Below, piece by piece: positions 61,573 through 64,000 of a stretch of 64,000 nucleotides of DNA. The stretch lies in NCBI RefSeq assembly GCF_014066305.1, contig NW_023501046.1, positions 538,001-602,000 of the forward strand, written 5' to 3'. Each line of letters opens with the position of its first letter. The stretch's first letter is position 1. The notes beneath the pieces are model-generated. The model worked only from the letters and a program-made list of their open reading frames with translations. It was not told the origin of the DNA and searched no databases. The DNA is from Letharia columbiana. Its lineage: Eukaryota > Ascomycota > Lecanoromycetes > Lecanorales > Parmeliaceae. The translations under genes were made by a program, and so were the position numbers.

Positions 61573-61723
61573 TGTTAGAATTCGGATCACGTGACTCTTG
61601 GCGTCTTGGCGATCACGTGATATGATTATATAACACGCCTTAGTGTATTTATATCTAGTCGCTCTTTTCTTTTATAGAACTCTCTAGTTAATATAACTAA
61701 GTATTCTATCTTATATTTTAATA
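61573..61723 (+). repeat. 5' LTR of copia D3 with paired CACGTGA boxes
   Basis: 151 bp. GATCACGTGA is present near 61,585-61,594 and again at 61,611-61,620, separated by CTCTTGGCGTCTTGGC. The 3' LTR of D1 has the corresponding bases mutated. Confidence 0.8.
61585..61620 (+). promoter_or_regulatory. Two E-box-type CACGTGA palindromes in the U3 part of the LTR
   Basis: GATCACGTGA occurs twice within 36 bp at the start of the D3 LTR. CACGTG is bound by bHLH factors in fungi (for example Cbf1 and Pho4 types in yeast). Placement in U3, about 40-60 bp before TATATAA-like sequence near 61,625, fits a promoter. Function is inferred only from motif and position. Confidence 0.4.
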
Positions 61724-64000
61724 GATTATAAGCCTAAGCTCTACTTAATAACTATTTTAATTATTTTATAATTTATCTATTATCTATCGTAGCTATAACT
61801 ACTTTTAGTATATTTATTATATTAATATTTATTAAATAATAATAGTTATAACCGCGGAGGATCTCTTTTATTAATCTTCGTAATATAGATATTTTCTATT
61901 TTAAGATAATTATTCTAGCTAGATAATATACGTCGAATACGCTTTTAATTAAAAGAATAAGAATAGCGATAAGAGGGGCTATATCGAAATTATTAATATA
62001 TTAATATATTATATTAATAATTTAGTATATAGACTCTTTTACCGCTTTTTATATAAGGTAATTTAGAGCGAGCTAAGGTATATCGTATTTAATTATATAA
62101 TATCGAAGCTATTATACACCGTAATAGAGTATTATATATCTATACTTTTTTATTATATAGTCGCTATAATCGCTAAAATATTATTAATTTCTCTATATTA
62201 AGTAGAATACGCTAAAGATAAAAGATAATATATTCTTATTCTTATATTTCGCTATATTAAAAGCTAATAATAAGCGATTAGACTCTAATATTCTATTATA
62301 TAATTTCTATAATAGAGATTAAAATCTAGTCTAAGATAACGGCGTAACGTTAAAAGAGAAAATAATTTATATCTCGCGTATTAAGTATATTAATATATAA
62401 AGAGAAATTATCTTCTATCGTAGTAATTAAAGAATAATTATTCTCTATATTTATATAAATAAAGCGATCTCGCGAAGAAGCTTTAATTAGTTTTAATAAG
62501 CGAGCGAAGCGAAATTATAAATAATCTTATATTCGATCTTAATTAATTTTTTTAATAAAAGAATTAATTAATAGAAGATATTATATTATAAATATAATAG
62601 AGAGCGATTAAGATAATCGCGATAATAATATAAAAAATAAAATTTAATTAAATCCCCTCTTAAGTATAAAGAGTAATAACTTTTTATAAAGATTTTATAT
62701 ACTTATATTATATTTCTTCTTAGTATTTATAAATTAAAGTCTATCTTTTTAAAGTATTATTAATTATATTATAGATTATAATATAAGATTCTTTTTTAAA
62801 TAACGCTTTAAGTTATATTAAGCTAACTTTAGAGCTTAATAAGATTTCTTCTATACGCTTTAAATAATTATAAATATTTTAGATATAAATAATATCGATA
62901 GTAAGTATATTTTAATTTCTCGCGCTAATTCTATTATTATATTAGATTAATTTATTCTCGAATTATTATTAAAGCTAATTTTAAATAAAGAGCTCTTCGA
63001 ATTTAAAGCGAAGTTAGTTTTATTAATATTATTTATTTTATTTATTTTATTAAATTCTATTATATCGTAAGTCTTATTCTTAAATTCTTATTAAAGCTTT
63101 TCTCTATTAAGCTCTAAAAATTAGACTAATTCTTTATAAATAGTATTATATCTAAATATATCGATATTAAGCTTTCGATTAATTTAAATTAATTTTATTA
63201 AATTTCTATATTTAAAAGCGCTTTTAATTATTATAAATAAAAGCGGAATATATAAGATTTCTTCGTATTACTAGATCTCTAATATTATATTAAAATCGAT
63301 ATTATTTAATTAATTTTTTATTTAGCGATTATCGTAAGAATAGTAATTAATTAGCGATCTATAAGAAATATTCTTAAAATTATTATTAATATAGATATTA
63401 TAATATAAATTAAAGCGTATTATAAACTTTATATTATAATAAAGACTCGCTATAAAAATAATTCGCGTAATTTTATTAAAAGCTATATTAACGCTATAGT
63501 TATTTAAAAGAACTTAAAAGAATATAAGTCTTATAAATTAGATATTCTTAATTTTATTATTTAAAGACTAAAGTCTTTTACTCTTACCGTCTACGAAAAT
63601 AAGTTATAAACCTATATTAATTAATTTATAAATCTATTATAAAAAGTTAATAGCTTACTTAAAAAATATCCTTTTATTATTAATAAGAATTAAAAGATTT
63701 ATTACTTTTATAAAAGTTTAGATAATTAATATACTTAATATCGCGAAATCTATAATTAAAATTATAATCTTTATAATAAGAATAAGTCTTTTAAATTTAC
63801 GCTAATTTACGTTAAAATATAATAATTTAATATTATCTCTAATTCTACTATCTTCGCTAAGTCCTTTAATACTTATATAATAACTATCTATATTAAAATA
63901 AATATTTATATTCTTATTTCTATAACGCCTATATTAGTTAAATATCGTATTTAAAACGATATTAATTTTAATAACTCTTATATCTAGATATAGATTTATA

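Larger units (their letters stand above)
61573..64000 (+). mobile_element. Copia D3: 5' LTR and gag side, runs off the window
   Basis: The 5' LTR at 61,573-61,723 (TGTTAGAATTCGG ... TTTTAATA) is followed at 61,724 by GATTATAAGCCTAAG, a GGTTATAAGC-type half-tRNA-Met primer site. The element therefore reads into the right edge. The internal sequence to about 63,400 is stop-ridden. Near 63,480-63,960 a plus-strand frame with charged helices and an S/T/P-rich tail is gag-like, before any zinc knuckle. The LTR is only lightly mutated while the internal part is heavily mutated. Confidence 0.6.

Noticed and set aside
1..64000. Mitochondrial, protozoan or naturally A+T-rich genome
   Set aside because: The specific loss of CpA/TpG with retention of CpG-containing words, paired copies differing by transitions, and fungal Fot1, gypsy and copia relics point to RIP in a filamentous ascomycete.
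1..64000. Telomeric or rDNA repeats
   Set aside because: No TTAGGG or CCCTAA arrays and no conserved rRNA segments were seen.

Overview
This window reads as a transposon graveyard from a filamentous ascomycete (Pezizomycotina), not as a gene region. Most of it is extremely A+T rich. CpA and TpG are almost absent and TpA is greatly over-represented, while TCG, ACG and AGC survive. That is the footprint of repeat-induced point mutation (RIP), which turns C into T in duplicated DNA, mainly at CpA. Where related copies can be compared by eye, they differ mostly by C-to-T and G-to-A changes. I find no intact protein-coding gene, tRNA or rRNA. The only open frames are 64-139 codons long and look accidental. 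The species cannot be named from this sequence.

Layout. 1-2,184: end of a minus-strand Ty3/gypsy element (family B) inserted in a short LTR element (family A). 2,909-4,720: an unclassified repeat (family F) holding a complete 1.03-kb family A element. 4,721-6,620: remains of a gag gene with a mutated zinc knuckle. 8,170-10,400: an unidentified dead frame. 11,577-38,152: a giant inverted repeat with arms of about 6.5 kb around a 0.47-kb spacer at 18.1-18.6 kb. The right arm is split by a 13-kb stack of nested insertions at 24,845-37,949. From outside to inside the stack is A1, then A2, then gypsy B. B in turn holds a pogo/Fot1 DNA transposon, an F copy and two family C elements, and a third C lies inside the pogo element. 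39,100-41,902: a much less mutated island, an 8-bp-TSD transposon (family E) carrying a MITE (family G) and a 1.6-kb LTR element (family H). 41,938-42,859: a small TIR element with a piggyBac-like relic. 42,900-47,600: a second gypsy gag-pol (family P) with an F copy inside. 47,600-56,300: degraded DNA with one truncated G copy. 56,880-64,000: three copies of a Ty1/copia family (D), two on the minus strand and one on the plus strand running off the window.

Nothing here works together as a pathway. The content is a record of insertion order, readable from exact target-site duplications (GTTTA/ATTTA, ATATT/GTATT, CAAGA/TAAGA, GTATA, TA, TATATATA, TAAAATTT, ATAAAAAA, GAA), followed by RIP that erased coding capacity. 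Reverse transcriptase YxDD boxes are now YINN, YIDN or YVNN, a transposase Asp is Asn, and a CCHC zinc knuckle is four tyrosines. The less mutated members (E, G2, H, parts of A, F and C, and the centre of the palindrome) are probably the youngest or lowest-copy. Letters A-P are names used only in this report. Translations and alignments were done by eye.
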